This document shows, piece after piece, positions 39,942-50,145 of a stretch of 64,000 nt of DNA (position 1 is its first letter; each line of letters starts with the position of its first letter). The notes beneath the pieces were generated by a model that worked only from the letters and a program-made list of their open reading frames with translations, was not told where the DNA came from and searched no databases. Source of the stretch: Lineus longissimus (lineage: Eukaryota; Nemertea; Pilidiophora; Heteronemertea; Lineidae); the NCBI RefSeq assembly GCF_910592395.1, contig NC_088320.1:868001-932000 (forward strand), given 5' to 3'. A program made the position numbers and the translations under genes.

Positions 39942-40203
39942 TGCTTTTCATATCATTGAACCAGTGGAGAAATTGGAAACCAAGCAGTGGGGGACAACTC
40001 TCTTGATAAGAGGTTGGTGAGGTAAGAAGTGAGTTTCACCCAAAGCAAGATTGTTGCTAGTCTTAAATTCTCCTTTTTAGTTTTAGCAACAGTTCACTGT
40101 CCCATGTGTTTGCCCTAAGAGCACAGCATGAAAACCTGCCTTCTGCTAGCAGGTTTTTCCAGCTTGTCCACGGGTGTATAAATTTCATGTTCTCAACTTC
40201 TGA

Positions 40204-40719
40204 CTCCAGTCAAGACCTCGCAAATCCAGCAAGAAGAACGATAACTTTCGGCAAACAATTGAACCAATGGAATGTTTCATGGCAGTTGAGATGGTCAAGC
40301 TGAGAGCTCTGGATTTGGAAATCGAAGAGCCTTTCAAACAGAACCGTCTTTCATCCCGGCAAGCAAAACACTATGGCATCTATCAATACTTGGTTACTCT
40401 TGAAAGAAATGAAAGACTATGACTGTTACACCACTGATGCCAAATGGGGAATACACTGAAAGACGTCTACCGCCGTACGACAAGATGGTGTAGGACCTTC
40501 CCTCAATTACTGGACATATTTGAATGAGCCATAATTGCTCTTGAAGGTGTGTCAATGTGGAGCCCACCTGGCGTATTCTGACTCCTTGAGGACGAGTGGG
40601 ACATAAGGAGACAGCACACTTCGACTCGTAAGTTCATCTTCACTGAAGTCTCATCCGTACAACATCTATTAGAAACTGTTCAGCAGCACAGAGAATCAGT
40701 GAAAGTAAGACTGAACTAG
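40204..40719 (+). pseudogene. candidate decayed coding sequence, unknown
   Basis: One plus-strand frame reads protein-like for about 170 codons, including MVKLRALDLEIEEPFKQNRL followed by SSRQAKHYGIYQYLVTLERN. It continues through LKDVYRRTTRWCRTFPQLLD and TRKFIFTEVSSVQHLLETVQ. It is broken only by four TGA codons (40420, 40435, 40525, 40579) before a TAG at 40717-40719. In each case a CGA codon one transition away would give Arg, as expected from methyl-CpG decay. An acceptor-like tract (GTTCTCAACTTCTGACTCCAG) precedes it. It could be a transposon-ORF or gene relic. No family is identified, and chance is not excluded. Confidence 0.3.
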
Positions 40720-42299
40720 AATGTTGTGACAAGGGTATGGGTGAATTCACCTGACACTGGAGATGACAACTCATCCACAGTCATATTCCGATGACTGTAT
40801 ATTTCAGACCAGTACTCACATGTAAAGCTGGGATTCTTTTGTCTCTTAGCTCAGCTTTTCTGGGGCAAATATACCTAGAGCCTAAATAAATCAACGCGCC
40901 AACCGAACTGCCTCTCAGACCATTATGTCTTCCTCTACGACCAAAACACTACTTCTTTCCCTGCGGTCACAATCAGCCCAACGTCACTAACTTCAACTCC
41001 CTCATCCATCTTCCACAAATAAAGTTCACATCATCCCCCGAGAGTACACGGCCCCTTATCCTTCTTGAAAATCTCGGTGCGTTATTTGTAAGCCAACATG
41101 GCCGAATCGACGGTGAGCCCTGACGCGGAAAAGAACCAACCTATCTCGCCGAAAGAATTTCAATTGAGCAGTTACGGAATCTTAATCACTCTCTCGGGAC
41201 AAGAATAAAAATCAGTTTCCACATCTGAATTATATCTTCATGAAATAAGCGTATACCTTTTTAGGACTCGCGCATCGTGAGTCAGATTTCAAATTCTTTT
41301 TCTTGTTATCTTTACGCTGAACTGGTCGCCTCGACAAAGTTCCACGTATCATCCAATTGATCTATACAATGGGTCTGAGATTGCGGTACGCGGTGCATGG
41401 CTCCGTACCCTGACGTTGCCTTTATGCAATTTCTACTTTTAATGGCATTAAAGGTGATCTTTGACTCTGGTTTGATTCGACGATTCACTTTACAATGTTT
41501 CATCTGCGACATAAATGGCCCGATAACAAGTAAACCAGGAATTTTGCATGTCGTGCGCATATGTTACCCTGCAAGACAAACTAGCTTGGTTACATTGGTT
41601 GATGTGGTGAAAAATTTAACCATTCAGTGGAAAATGAGTAACCTTATTGGTGAAGTAAAATTTCAAAGTTCTAGATTGGTCTTCTCAAGCCATGCTTCAA
41701 GGTTCAATCTCCTTCTGGAAGTAGCCGCATGGTGCAACACCAAACTTGTCTTTTTTGTCAGTAGGCCTAATCTAACCTAGAACTCAACAGTGAAAAACAA
41801 AACCAGATTGAAATATTCAGGTTAAAATAAATAGGGAGGAGAAGGTCGGTACAACATTCATTTTTATAAAATTGTGATATCTGTACAAAAAAATCCTCAT
41901 AAGAACTAGAAGCCTAATCTTTGCTCCGATCAAAGGTGTACAGAAGTTTGATTCTTTATCATATCCCCGTTATTACTCTTTGACCACAAAGAGATTCTAA
42001 AAGGCCATCTTCAATATATCTTCTGTAACAAGTGGAAGAATTTTGAGAAGAAAATAAACTTTATGAGTTCAAATTACGAAATCAATTATACCCTAGATTA
42101 GATATTTGATTATACTTATACAAGGTAACAGAGGCATTCTGTAGGTTGGACTTGGGAGGGCCAAGGAGAGATGTATTTCAGAGAGGTGGGTGATTTATGA
42201 TAATTAGTCTGTCTTGTTTCATAGTATAGTTTACATCATAACTTTAAAGTGCTACTCTGCTTCATTATGATTTAGATTACTACTATCTGTAATGAAATG
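40720..42299. other. intergenic, no gene recognised
   Basis: A 127-codon plus frame (41397-41780) lacks domain character and is within chance length. No other structure was noticed. Confidence 0.4.
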
Positions 42300-43330
42300 G
42301 CCAGGGCCATTGTGCTCACCTCATGTGGAGGAAAGATGGATAAAGAGCATGGTATTGTGTCATGTAGTGTTAGGTTTGATGTAGGTCCAGGCAATTACAA
42401 TTTCCCCAAAATGGCCAATTTACATAACATTCGACCTCTGTGACCTTGAAAAGTAGGTCAAATCAAAGAAGACCCGGGTGACACATTGAATGGTTGTTAG
42501 AATTAGATGTACCTATGATATAAAATTGGTGCCAATCGGGCAAGTCATTACTAGGAATAATGGCATTTTGAAGAATTTAGGATTTGGCCCCCTCCCTGGA
42601 GGCCAAACGGCAAATCAGATCGCACCAAACTTCGGTACCTGAGATCATCTGACCAAGGGGTACATGTGTACTTAATTTGTGATCAATAGTCATTGCAGTT
42701 AAGAAACATGCCATAGTTACGGCCTGACGGCGAATTTACGCCATTTGACCTCTGTGACCTTGACAAGAAGGTCAAATTAAAAACCTGGGTGACATATACT
42801 GTATGGTGGTTAGATGTACCCATGATATCAAATTGGTGGCAATCGGGCAAGAAGTTAAGGAATAATCACATTTTTAAGGTTTTTGGATTTTGCCCCCTGG
42901 TGGTCAAGTGGTGAATCATATTGGACCAAACTTCGGTCCCTGAGATCACCTGACTAAGGGGTAAATGTGTACCAAATTTGGTATCAATAGTCATTGCAGT
43001 TTAGAAACGTGCCATCGTTACATCCTAACGGCCAATTTACACCATTTGACCTCTGTGACCTTGAAAAGGAGGTCAAATCAAAAACCCGGAGGATATATGA
43101 TGCACCTTTGCTAGAAGTACCTACCATATTTTTTTCAAAATTTCCCGACTACTATTAAGGGAGATATTGCATATTTTCACTTTTAACGTTTGGCCCCCTG
43201 GTGGCCAAACCATGAAACGAATCGGACCGAAACTTGGTCTCCAAGGTGTCATTACATAAGGGTACATGTGTACCAAGTTTCAACTCAATAGCTCTAACAG
43301 TTACGAAACGTGCCCTGCTAACGGACGACG

Positions 43331-43395
<65 letters not shown>

Positions 43396-43449
43396 ACGAC
43401 GGACGCCACGGTATGGGATAAGCTCACCTCTGCTAAGAGGTGAGCTAAA
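42300..43449. mobile_element. Helentron/HINE-like non-autonomous element with (GAC)n core
   Basis: Three units of about 300 bp follow one another: GACCTCTGTGACCTTGA recurs at 42433, 42747 and 43048, and each unit carries GGCCCCCT..GGAGGCCAA or GCCCCCTGGTGG and a GGGGTACATGTGTAC-like segment. They are followed by a (GAC)n microsatellite (43323-43405) and a perfect 10-bp hairpin, GCTCACCTCT-gcta-AGAGGTGAGC (43422-43445), then TAAAA. A terminal hairpin with CTAA at its edge, internal tandem units and a microsatellite match non-autonomous Helentron elements described in molluscs (for example the Pearl family). The 5' boundary near TGTGCTCACCTCATG at 42313 is a guess. Poly-Arg or poly-Ser frames here are repeat artefacts. 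Confidence 0.7.
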
Positions 43450-44344
43450 AATGTGTTTTTTATCTGAATTCAGATTGATGTTCAGTTCAAACACCTGATT
43501 TTCATAAGACAATAGAGATGTGTTAACCCTTCGATATAATTTTTTCACAATCACTGACAACAGACAATGGAAGCATTCAACCTGGTGAAAGAGTTTGAAT
43601 ATCAGGTCAGAAACCGGAGGAGGTGAAGACACGCCAGTCAAGGAAGAGCTTTCTCTCCAACAAGCTAACTGACATAATACTGATGCCTGCCCAAAGAATC
43701 ATGCAAGCCTTCTGATTCAATAAGACAGCCTAGTGTCCTTGACTTCCCTGTGATCACCAATCATAGGAACACATCACAAATGTCTTAGTCACAAGTCCAA
43801 AGTCACAATGATGTAATCTTTGAAATTTTACGCTAATTCAATTTTTGAACCGAGGCCATGTAATTGCGCTAGGTCACATGACTAAGGTGCACCACAAACA
43901 CTTTAGTAATCGCCCATCTCCACAAGATTACGCGAACATCCCGTCAAATTTATGACAAATACCTCCTCGTTTCACAATCAGTCGACATTACACCTTTGTC
44001 ATTGACAAAATACCTGAGTCACGGAGGGAAAGCAGCACCAATGTCGTCTTCTCATCTCGCACCTGACGTATCGGCGTACCCCGCGCAGGAAGTCAAGTCG
44101 CGGTGTCTAACCACTTCAATCGCAAACACAATTAACAGGCGGGAATCAGGTAAATGAATGTTTGAATCTTTTATCATTCTGATTGCTCCTCAACTGCTCA
44201 GGGGGCTTTGCCAGAGATTGTACACACTCCCTACCAGGTGGGGTCGAGAAGATGAACGGGGAGACAAGATTAGGTATTTTAGGATATGGGATTGTCAGTG
44301 TCTACAGAATACTGGAAAACTAGAATAGTTCACTAATTTCGAAA
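43450..44344. other. intergenic, nothing recognised
   Basis: No gene or repeat is visible apart from short low-complexity patches. Confidence 0.4.
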
Positions 44345-44508
44345 TACAGTAGAACATCTCTATCAAGGACACCCTCGGGACTGACCAGTGCTGTCCCTAA
44401 TGAAGAGGTCTCCTGATTACAGAGGTCAATTTGAATGGAAATGGCCGGTTTGGGACCAAAACCAGTGTCCTTTTAGAGAGGGTTTCCGCTAAGAGAGGTT
44501 CCACTGTA
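44345..44508. mobile_element. MITE, family 1 copy A (TACAGT...ACTGTA ends)
   Basis: The element starts TACAGTAGAACATCTCTATC and ends with the reverse complement of TACAGTGGAACCTCTCTTAG, 164 bases in all including terminal TA on both sides. A second copy lies at 61254-61435 and a fragment at 44971. TA flanks and CAGTRGAACCTC ends resemble pogo/Tc1-mariner-type MITEs; the superfamily call is from general knowledge. Confidence 0.75.
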
Positions 44509-45389
44509 TATTCTATGATGGCCTGTCAGACATTCTATAATGGATTCCATCATAGATGGATACAACCATGTTCTTTCACTATACATGTATATTCTATCAT
44601 GGAGATCATAAGTCTATGATGGGCCATCTTGTTGATTAAACACATCATAAATGTTTCCAGTCCGTGTGACACGTTCTTGTAGCACTACTGACAAGGGTGA
44701 GTGAGCACTGTTACCAAGTAGGGGAGGGTGTATGTTTGACAGGTGGAGCAGCCCTGATATAAAATAGTGGACCATGGAGGACGTCTTCTTGATGAGGTGA
44801 GAATGGCCAGGTCATGATTTGGATGGAACCAGGTCCCTTTAGATCAAGGTGTCAGGGTCCTTCAAGGTGACATCTAATTGAGATATCTCAGATCTCTGCT
44901 GATTTCTTGTTGCACTTGGGCCTAGCCAATACAACTTAAAACGGGGGGGGGGGGAGGGGACCAAACTATGTAGAGTAGAACCTCTCTATTAGGGACAAGT
45001 ATTTCAGTCCATTCCACTACTCTTAAAAACAGGCAGGCTGACCCACATTGTCACAATGCAGGGGATCACCTCAAAATTGCTTGATGCCATGAGAGATGAT
45101 TTTTTTCATCTGGGGAGGGTGTCAGCCTGAAAAAAACTAGCATCACTTGAAAGAGTGATAACCTCACACTTATCATCATGGTGGAAGATAGGGGTCAGCT
45201 AGGGGTTAACTGAATAGCTTCTTGAACACTCGAGCAAGAATCATGTTGTACTTCAGACTATAGAAAAGCAGAGATTAGAAATGTTAATCCATGAATAATT
45301 GGTGTTGATGTGAGATAGTGTTCAGGCCAAACATAAGCATTTTTCGTCAATGAAAACCAATCAACTTCAACAAGGACAATGGTGACATG
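44509..45389. other. intergenic with MITE fragment and G-run
   Basis: It holds a run of about a dozen G at 44943-44954 and a partial copy of the MITE end (AGTAGAACCTCTCTATTAGG, from 44974). No coding feature. Confidence 0.45.
44971..45020. mobile_element. MITE fragment, family 1 copy C
   Basis: AGTAGAACCTCTCTATTAGG then GACAAGTATTTCAGTCC matches one terminal half of the elements at 44345-44508 and 61254-61435. The other end is missing, so this is a solo end or decayed insertion. Confidence 0.55.
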
Positions 45390-45517
45390 GTTACCATAGC
45401 AACATGGCAATACCATAGCAACATGGCAATACCATAGCAACATGGCAATACCATGGCAACACCATAGCAACATGGCAACACCATAGCAACATGGCAACAC
45501 CATAGCAACATGGCAAC
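45390..45517. repeat. 19-bp minisatellite of X-box-like motifs
   Basis: Units of CCATAGCAACATGGCAATA, or the same ending CACA in place of CATA, run from 45394 in six full 19-bp copies plus one 11-bp unit (CCATGGCAACA). At its left edge the array reads GTTACCATAGCAAC (45390-45403), a perfect match to the RFX X-box consensus GTNRCC-N0-3-RGYAAC. Every unit repeats RGCAAC-type half-sites. Minus-strand frames across it read repetitive Met/Leu/Cys/Tyr peptides and are artefacts. Confidence 0.9.
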
Positions 45518-46484
45518 TAACACCTCAAAGGGTCCCAGTTTCCATCATGGGCATCAAAGTAAAGTTATAGCCATATAGATACGTACCACCACTACATAGG
45601 CCTACTGATAAATAGCATGGAACATGGCCTATATTTAGACTCATGCATGAACACTGTATTTTCTGGTAGAGTAGTCTTGGTTGCACATGAGTTAGTGGTG
45701 ACCCATTTCAGTTCTCACCGAGGCAAAAATCAGCCCAGAAACAGAAACATGGCAGGGCAGTCGTAACACACTTAATTTGATTCATAAATTATTGAGAGTA
45801 GACAATTACTCAGCACCACCACCATCTCCCAGCAGCATTTTATCGATTTAGTGACAGGAGCAAAGTGATGCTTAGTTGGGATAGAAACTCCGTGTACTAA
45901 CTGGACCCGAAAATCATGCGTCCGAAACATGCGTTTTTCTGCAAACAGGCGGCATTAATGCAGCCACAACTTTGGATATGTATAGATATGAGTGTGATAA
46001 AGAGAATGATATAGGTGTTAAACTTGCCCTACCTTTCTTTCGTTGAGGATTCGACTGTTTTCTTCGGCCGAATTTGGCCTGCGGTTCCATCGTCTCATGA
46101 TACTGTCAATCTCGAGCGCGCTCGTTGCGCACTAAGCATGATCTCAAGTCTATTTCCGGTTGATATGTTAGCAGACGACAGAGTCAGGGCACTTCTATTT
46201 GATATCGTACTATACTATGCCGCGTCTGAGGAAAGAATGTCAGCTATGTCTTTTTAAAGGGAGAGGGGATGCGTACCCTCCCCCCCCCAAGTAAAGTTCC
46301 CTTTTGCAAAAGTTGCTTGTTAAATAACCGGTATGTTTTCCCGGGCATCATGTAACTGGAAACAGTTTTGATACATGTATTAGTTAAAGTAGTACTTCAG
46401 TCAGCGAATACCCCCCCCCCCCCCCTCTCATGACATGGTTGGCAACATGGTTGGTGTGAGATGAATAGGGGGAATCCTGGACTA

Positions 46485-46592
46485 ACATGCCATACCAGTC
46501 GCTACAAGAAACACAACTCGAAGTTTTAGTTCTAGCCTCACCCGAAATCCACCCCATTTTCCCCCATCTTTGTAGCGACTGGTAGGGCATGT
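46485..46592. mobile_element. small foldback element, 108 bp
   Basis: ACATGCCATACCAGTCGCTA plus CAA at 46485-46507 is repeated in inverted form at 46570-46592 with one mismatch in 23 bases. About 60 bases lie between the arms. No coding capacity; likely a MITE remnant or a stem-loop-forming repeat. Confidence 0.7.
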
Positions 46593-46820
46593 ATAGGAGA
46601 GACCCTATTGGCGATTTCAGGTAACTTAATCTAGCCTATAGCTGCCTATATTGGCTGCTGCCTATCATAGTCTCCCTTTATGGGTCAGCTAAAACTGGCT
46701 TGATTTTTTTCAATAAACCAGTCCAGACTGATTCCAAAATGTTTTAATCCAGTGTGGTCAAACAAAAATATGTTGAAACAAAAATATCATGTGATGTCTT
46801 TTCCCAGCCACCGTACGTTT

Positions 46821-47432
46821 ACTCTCCTCGACCAGATGGACAGCTACCTGGGGAAAAGACAACCTGGATTAGGTTCACATCCAGTCGAGGCAAGACAAAA
46901 AATAAGGTCACATTTTGATGGCATTGCCTTGGTGGGGGACACTGCCAGTCGAGTTGAAAATAAAAGCGCGCTTTCCATTTCATTACAACCTTACTTGATC
47001 CCTTATGACCCCTAAATGTTTTAGTCTCGTGTTTTAACAAGACTTGATACCTGTGAACGGGTTTGTTCGAATTGTTTACGGTCTCCCCTGGTTACCAGTT
47101 TAGTGGTAATGCGACAATGTCCTGTTGAGAGGCTCAATTATTATGATAAAACATTTGTAAATTTTGTCGTCACTGTCATGTGCTGCCACATGAGCTAAGA
47201 AAATGGAACTAGATTTTGTATAAAGTTAAAAATTCACGCCCGTGCTGATGGTCGACGCCAGGGGAGCTAGCGTTTAAATTGACCAGAACCTGGTATAACT
47301 GCCCTAAAAGACTGAGCCAGAGTAGTCTCTTTATGTACATCCCCTGCTCTCCTCAGTCAGATGGACAGCTACACAAAACCAGAATCCTGGAGAAAAGGCG
47401 ACCTGGATCATGTCACATCTCGTCGAGACTTA
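46821..47432 (+). repeat. diverged direct duplication (two copies, about 75 bp each)
   Basis: Copy one (46821-46896) reads CTCTCCTCGACCAGATGGAC, AGCTACCTGG, GAAAAGACAACCTGGATTAG and CACATCCAGTCGAG. Copy two (47347-47432) has the same order with an insertion: CTCTCCTCAGTCAGATGGAC, AGCTAC, GAAAAGGCGACCTGGATCAT and CACATCTCGTCGAG. They are 526 bases apart. The copies may be ends or fragments of an unidentified dispersed repeat. Confidence 0.6.
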
Positions 47433-48961
47433 CAATTCCCGACATATAAATTGTTACGAATCATTTGAGTCAGTGCTAATCCGCTATTTTTCAGTTGTCG
47501 AACATCTTTCCTAATGAAATAACCTTGCATGGGTGTTTTTTTACGTCTCCATGAACCAATAAACAACTGGGTGTGAAAAAAGGTGTCGTGACGTAGCCGT
47601 ATCACAAATATTCCGACACTCGTTTCGGACAGAAACTGCTCCGCCACGCAAAATCTCAATACCTGATCGGAGGATTGACACCTTCTTGGCAGAGATATAG
47701 TCGCTCCCCAGATCTGATGTGTTATCTATACATTCATAACTGCCGCTGGATGAGAGTTTCGCGTGTCTGTTGGGCGGGGAGAGGACGGTGATGTTCCCGG
47801 CAGCGACGAAACTTGTCAAGCCGCAACACCACCTGTCAATTACATTCCGTCTCCGTTTGTTGGTCGTCGGCTACTGATGTCAGAATGGTCCGCGTCGTTT
47901 CCTGGGAAATTTATAGCGACACTTTGAAATGAGCAACAAGATGCAAGGAGCGCATTAATGAAGGACATTAACACTTTTTAGAGCGATATTTGAATACGGC
48001 AGGCAAGCCGAGGTGATGCTTTACGGACACTGATGAATATGGTAACAAGATGAGGTGCTTCGTGTATGGAGACTAATGAATATGGTAAGGAATGCGGCGC
48101 ATTACTGGCGGAGGTGGCATAGGAGGTGACATGACCTATCGGCGAAAAGACAGAGTTCGGGAGAGAGTTCGATACGTCACGAAAGAAAATCAAGTGCGGG
48201 CAAAGAAGCGATCAAAAATCCTTGCGTCCTGCGATGATGATCGCATGATCGCAACAAAAATCACTCGTCTGCGATGGTCAACGCAAGTGATTGCGACAAG
48301 ATTAAGATTCGGTCATCTACAGCAAAACAAGCGATTTGCCGGTTAAATGCGCATACGAGAGATTTTTGCCGCACACCACTGCAGTGATTCTAGAGCGATG
48401 AGTGCGGGATGAGTGGCTCATTCTTTAAGGAAGGTTAAACGAAGCTGTAGAACCAACAGAAAAGTAACTGCTTTGGAAAGTGTCCGAATCCTTAGAAATG
48501 AACCACTCACCAGTACCAGAGGGGCAGAACAACACTTTCGGCCTGGCCAAGGGCAAAGGGTAACCCGGCCACTCAGCATAGACCCTCCACCTTTCAGATT
48601 ACCTCATAGTGCAGGTTCTAGCTATAATTGGACCAACTCTCCAGTAAATATGTCTGAACGAACGGCGATCCTCTCGATATGACGAAGGAGTATAAAAAGC
48701 CTGAATCTCAGGATGCCCTTTAACTAAATCTGATTGGAGAAGTCACTGTCTGACAGAAATACTTTTCCACCCAAGGTAGCTTGCTGCTGATACGAATCAG
48801 GGAATTACTCGAACGCCCGGAATCAGTGCGTGCTGCAGTTTGAAAAGGTTTGTTTCGGGTTTTTTTTACTTCAAGATATAATAATGATAATGATAGTAAT
48901 GAAAATAATAACATGAACATGAATGAATAGATAACAAGATAATGAAGAAAAAAGAGAAAAA

Positions 48962-49045
48962 AAAGTGGCAGATCAACCGGGATTCGAACCCGTGACCAGC
49001 CGAACCACGGTTTAACACTCTAAGCGCTGTACCGTCAAGGCTTTC
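48962..49045 (-). mobile_element. tRNA-derived repeat (SINE head or tRNA pseudogene)
   Basis: On the minus strand, GGTACAGCGCTTAGAG (A-box-like) is followed after about 30 bases by GGTCACGGGTTCGAATCCCG, a near-perfect T-arm and B box. It then runs into GATCTGCCAC and a T-run, a Pol III terminator, at about 48964-48957. The T stem pairs in 4 of 5 positions, but no matching acceptor stem exists, so it is not a functional tRNA. Frames reading GSAGHGFESRL across such elements are artefacts. Confidence 0.65.
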
Positions 49046-49507
49046 GTGTTCACGTGGGGATTTTATTTGCATCTTATCAACGAGCCCGGTGATGCATGAC
49101 CAGATGACATCCCTCTAATGCCATACATGTCGTCGCCATATTGAAAACGCGCCGCAATTGTAACTAGGTCGCGCAGGTGGCGGAGTGATTTGCCGAAATA
49201 GTTCCAAGTAATCTTATATTTCGATAGTTGTACAGATTTTTCTCAGTATATCGTATCTACATACCTCAGTGATATAAAAGATAATGCTTGCAGTTGATTT
49301 TACGTTTGAATGGCCTTTTTGAAAAAGTTTTTAGAATCGAGGTCAACAGGGTCAAAAGAAATAGTTTTTGGCGCCAGTGACGTCAGCAACATGGCGGATT
49401 TGTTGTAAAGTCTGAGTCGGTTCACTTGGAATCCATTGCGCCGACGCTAACTGTGACGGGTGCAAATTTATAATTCCTAAACTGAACTGACACTGATTGG
49501 CTGCTCA
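49046..49507. other. intergenic between two tRNA-like elements
   Basis: Nothing recognised apart from an octamer ATTTGCAT at about 49065 and a possible minus-strand AATAAA (49062-49067), which might serve the channel gene 1.1 kb away. Confidence 0.35.
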
Positions 49508-49605
49508 TGGTCACGTGGTGTAGCCTTAACTGCGCACACTTCTTCAGCGATCTGGAGGCATCCTTTGGCGTGGGTTCGAATCCGCCATTGGGATTTTTTT
49601 TTCTT
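49508..49605 (+). mobile_element. tRNA-Leu-like repeat (pseudo-tRNA or SINE head)
   Basis: A stretch reading TGGAGGCATCCTTTGGCGTG then GGTTCGAATCC (B box, 49573-49583) resembles the variable and T arms of tRNA-Leu, and is followed by a long T-run. The upstream A-box region (GTGGTGTAGCCTTAACTGCG) is degenerate and the acceptor arms do not pair, so it is a derived element, not a working tRNA. Confidence 0.55.
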
Positions 49606-50145
49606 TTGCGGCAATATTAAGCAAACAGTAATGAGAAATGTGTAATTCCATTAACTGAATATTGTTTTTAGACACTATTACATGTACATGTATTGGCCTA
49701 CTTTTCCGTAAACCACGAGAACAATGTATGTGAAAAAAACAACGCATATAAGTGAGTCGCGAAGTATATAGTATTTGTAAGGTAAAGAAAAGCTCGGTCT
49801 CTAAGGTCTGGAGGTCCGGAGTCCGTGAGCGCTGACAGTCTAGTGGCGCGGCCCACGGATAGATCGAAAGGGCGGGCGCTGGGGTTCCGCCGACGGTGCT
49901 CGCATGCATTGGTCGTATCCCCGAAACATTTACAAAACTCAAAATCTGGTGGCATCGATCCAATGACGGTAAAGGAATTGACGGTGAAGGATCTCGTGGC
50001 ATATCGGATGCGCATCCGATAACGGTAAGGGAATTGAAGCTCTAGTGAACTCACACACGAAATTTGACGGTCTCTTTTAAGGGCCCTGTGTTTTGAGAGG
50101 AACAAATGACAAAAGTATACAGTCTGCATAGACTTCAGTCTTGAG
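49606..50145. other. 3' flank of the channel gene
   Basis: It contains a perfect 20-base palindrome (TATCGGATGCGCATCCGATA, 50002-50021). This is flanked by two similar direct segments, GACGGTAAAGGAATTGACGG and AACGGTAAGGGAATTGAAG. No exon was found. No clear minus-strand poly(A) signal lies close to the stop codon at 50146. Confidence 0.5.

Larger units (their letters stand above)
45518..48961. other. intergenic with homopolymers and small repeats
   Basis: It includes C-runs (near 46.28 kb and 46.41-46.43 kb), a foldback at 46485-46592 and a diverged local duplication (46.82/47.35 kb). Two protein-like but unplaced frames occur: plus 46045-46257 after a CTACCTTTCTTTCGTTGAG acceptor-like tract, and minus 47541-47819. 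Neither has an identifiable domain. A stretch rich in GCGATC/GCGATT at 48.18-48.40 kb resembles one at 53.25-53.35 kb. Confidence 0.4.

Noticed and set aside
43155-43641. Poly-Arg and poly-Ser open frames
   Set aside because: They translate the (GAC)n microsatellite of the Helentron-like element.
45258-45503. Met/Leu/Cys/Tyr repeat protein on the minus strand
   Set aside because: It is the X-box-like 19-bp minisatellite read in one frame; the single 11-bp unit shows no frame constraint.
46045-46257. Plus-strand exon candidate with a good acceptor-like tract
   Set aside because: It reads protein-like (SMISSLFPVDMLADDRVRAL) but has no neighbouring exon, family or polyadenylation context.
48964-49045. 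Functional tRNA gene
   Set aside because: The T-arm and B box are good, but the acceptor stem does not pair and the D-arm is degenerate.
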